Below, one piece after another: positions 62,963 through 64,000 of a stretch of DNA of 64,000 bases. Source of the DNA: Shimia biformata (GTDB lineage Bacteria > Pseudomonadota > Alphaproteobacteria > Rhodobacterales > Rhodobacteraceae); NCBI RefSeq assembly GCF_016888515.1, contig NZ_JAFEJK010000001.1:1211475-1275474 (forward strand), in the 5' to 3' direction. The notes under the pieces were generated by a model. That model saw nothing but the letters and a program-made list of their open reading frames with translations. It was not told where the DNA came from and made no database searches. The first letter of the stretch is position 1, and every line of letters starts with the position of its first letter. The position numbers were made by a program, and so were the translations under genes.

Positions 62963-64000
62963 ATGACCCAGCACGTACCGACCAAACGCCTTGAAATGAC
63001 GCTGGAGGACCGCCTGACGCAGGAAGAGGGCTGGGTCTACATGACCGGCATGCAAGCCTTGGTGCGTCTGCCGATTCAGCAGCGCAAGCGCGATGCGGCG
63101 GCGGGGCTGAACACCGGGGGTTACATCTCGGGCTATCGCGGCTCGCCCGTCGGCACCTATGACATGAGCCTGTGGCAGGCCGAGGCCGCGCTGAAGGAAA
63201 ACAACATCGTCTTCCAGCCCGGATTGAACGAGGACATGGCCGCCACCGCGACCTGGGGCAGTCAGCTGGTCGGCCTGTTTCCCGGTGCGAAGGTCGATGG
63301 GGTTTTCTCGATCTGGTATGGCAAGGCACCTGGGCTTGACCGCTCGATGGACCCGATCCGGCATGCCAACCTTGCCGGGACCAACCCCAAGGGCGGCACG
63401 CTGTTGCTGGTGGGGGATGACCACGGCGCGAAATCCTCGACCCTGGCCTGCTATTCGGACCTGAGCTTTGCCTCGCTCGGGGCGCCGCTTCTGGCGCCGG
63501 CCAATGCGCAGGATGTCCTCGATTTCGGTCTTCACGGTATCGCGATGAGCCGATTCAGCGGTACGCTGGTGGGGATGAAGCTGGTCACGGACGTGGTCGA
63601 AGGCGGCGGCTCTGTCTATGTCGCGCCCGACAGCCCCGCAATCGTCATTCCCGAGGGTAACCCGGCGGAAACGGCCATCAAACCCTTTACGCCGATCCCC
63701 GAGCAGGAACGCCTGCTGTGGGATGTGAAGCTGAAGAAAGTGCTGGCCTATGCCCGCGCAAACCACCTGAACCAGCAAAGCGGTGCGGACAACGCCCGCA
63801 TCGGCATTATCGCAGCGGGCAAGTCCTGGCAGGACTTGAACCAGTCTCTGGCCGGGTTGGGCTATCAGGATGGCAAGCTGGGCAATCTGCCCACGCGCCT
63901 GTTGAAGGTCGGCATGGTCTGGCCGCTGGATGACGAAGCGATCCGCGAATTCGCCAAGGGTCTGGACACGGTGATCGTGGTCGAGGAAAAGCGCCCGCTT
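62963..64000 (+). CDS. Indolepyruvate ferredoxin oxidoreductase-family protein (partial, 5' part)
   Basis: Open from ATG at 62963 (RBS AGGAGA at 62950) to the right edge without a stop, 346 residues in view. VYMTGMQALVRLPIQQRKRD, NTGGYISGYRGSPVGTYD and GKAPGLDRSMDPIRHANLAG match the fused IorA/IorB-type 2-oxoacid oxidoreductases. GDDHGAKSST is the thiamine-site region. Oxidises aryl or other pyruvates to acyl-CoA with ferredoxin or another acceptor. It begins 24 bp after the serine hydrolase and belongs to the same operon. Confidence 0.9.
   Translation, partial: MTQHVPTKRLEMTLEDRLTQEEGWVYMTGMQALVRLPIQQRKRDAAAGLNTGGYISGYRGSPVGTYDMSLWQAEAALKENNIVFQPGLNEDMAATATWGSQLVGLFPGAKVDGVFSIWYGKAPGLDRSMDPIRHANLAGTNPKGGTLLLVGDDHGAKSSTLACYSDLSFASLGAPLLAPANAQDVLDFGLHGIAMSRFSGTLVGMKLVTDVVEGGGSVYVAPDSPAIVIPEGNPAETAIKPFTPIPEQERLLWDVKLKKVLAYARANHLNQQSGADNARIGIIAAGKSWQDLNQSLAGLGYQDGKLGNLPTRLLKVGMVWPLDDEAIREFAKGLDTVIVVEEKRPL

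Noticed and set aside
1-64000. CRISPR array
   Set aside because: No regularly spaced identical short repeats and no cas genes seen.

Overview
The window is GC-rich chromosomal DNA of an alphaproteobacterium, almost certainly a Rhodobacterales/Roseobacter-group bacterium. The evidence is: a SAM/SAH-type riboswitch directly before metK; a fabA-fabB-fabI operon divergent from an Irr-type Fur regulator; the gene order miaB...phoH-ybeY-corC-lnt-metK...trmB and aroA...cmk...rpsA...ihfB-lapA-trpF-trpB; a Hint-domain protein typical of this group; and TRAP transport genes. I saw no prophage, CRISPR array or replication origin.

Layout. 1-6687 (minus) is one tightly packed run of eight genes read leftward: haloacid dehalogenase, alpha/beta hydrolase, PLP-dependent dehydratase, macrodomain protein, EEP nuclease-like protein, pcaD, a second alpha/beta hydrolase and pcaB (cut by the left edge). 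The last three are beta-ketoadipate pathway or pathway-linked genes. 6841-15939 holds an FKBP isomerase, a VOC protein, fabI-fabB-fabA with divergent irr, a quinone oxidoreductase, a periplasmic phospholipase-D lipoprotein, a glycosyltransferase-like protein and miaB. 16171-24211 holds a two-gene envelope pair that shares a novel motif, then the RNA/ribosome/envelope operon phoH-ybeY-corC-lnt, riboswitch-metK, a bile-acid-symporter-family protein and trmB. 24381-35939 is the aroA-cmk-rpsA-ihfB-lapA-trpF-trpB backbone with extra genes inserted: twin membrane proteins, a Hint protein, a serine hydrolase and an SDR. 36014-45314 holds DUF2237, a serine hydrolase, DUF2332, pth, rplY, a sulfotransferase, lldD, a YHS protein, trpA, a PhnB-like protein and ychF.

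After a tRNA-Ser(GCU) gene at 45459 the character changes. One complete but amber-mutated IS6-family element, a truncated second copy, and a third decayed copy near 55.8 kb bracket about 10 kb of accessory DNA. This holds a cysteine-synthase-family enzyme, a 1066-residue cyclase/AAA-ATPase protein, and a leftward three-gene, translationally coupled operon. That operon encodes an SMP-30/lactonase domain fused to a catalase-family peroxidase domain, an unknown 238-residue protein and a DyP-type peroxidase. It has a striking pair of palindromes upstream. This operon is the best candidate here for an undescribed system.

56003-64000 is a catabolic locus: a LysR regulator, a divergent TRAP transporter (P-Q-M), an ABM-domain protein in reverse orientation, a metal-dependent amidohydrolase, a serine hydrolase and an indolepyruvate ferredoxin oxidoreductase-like enzyme cut by the right edge. 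It looks like uptake, ring or amide opening, and 2-oxoacid oxidation of one substrate. The substrate cannot be read from the sequence.
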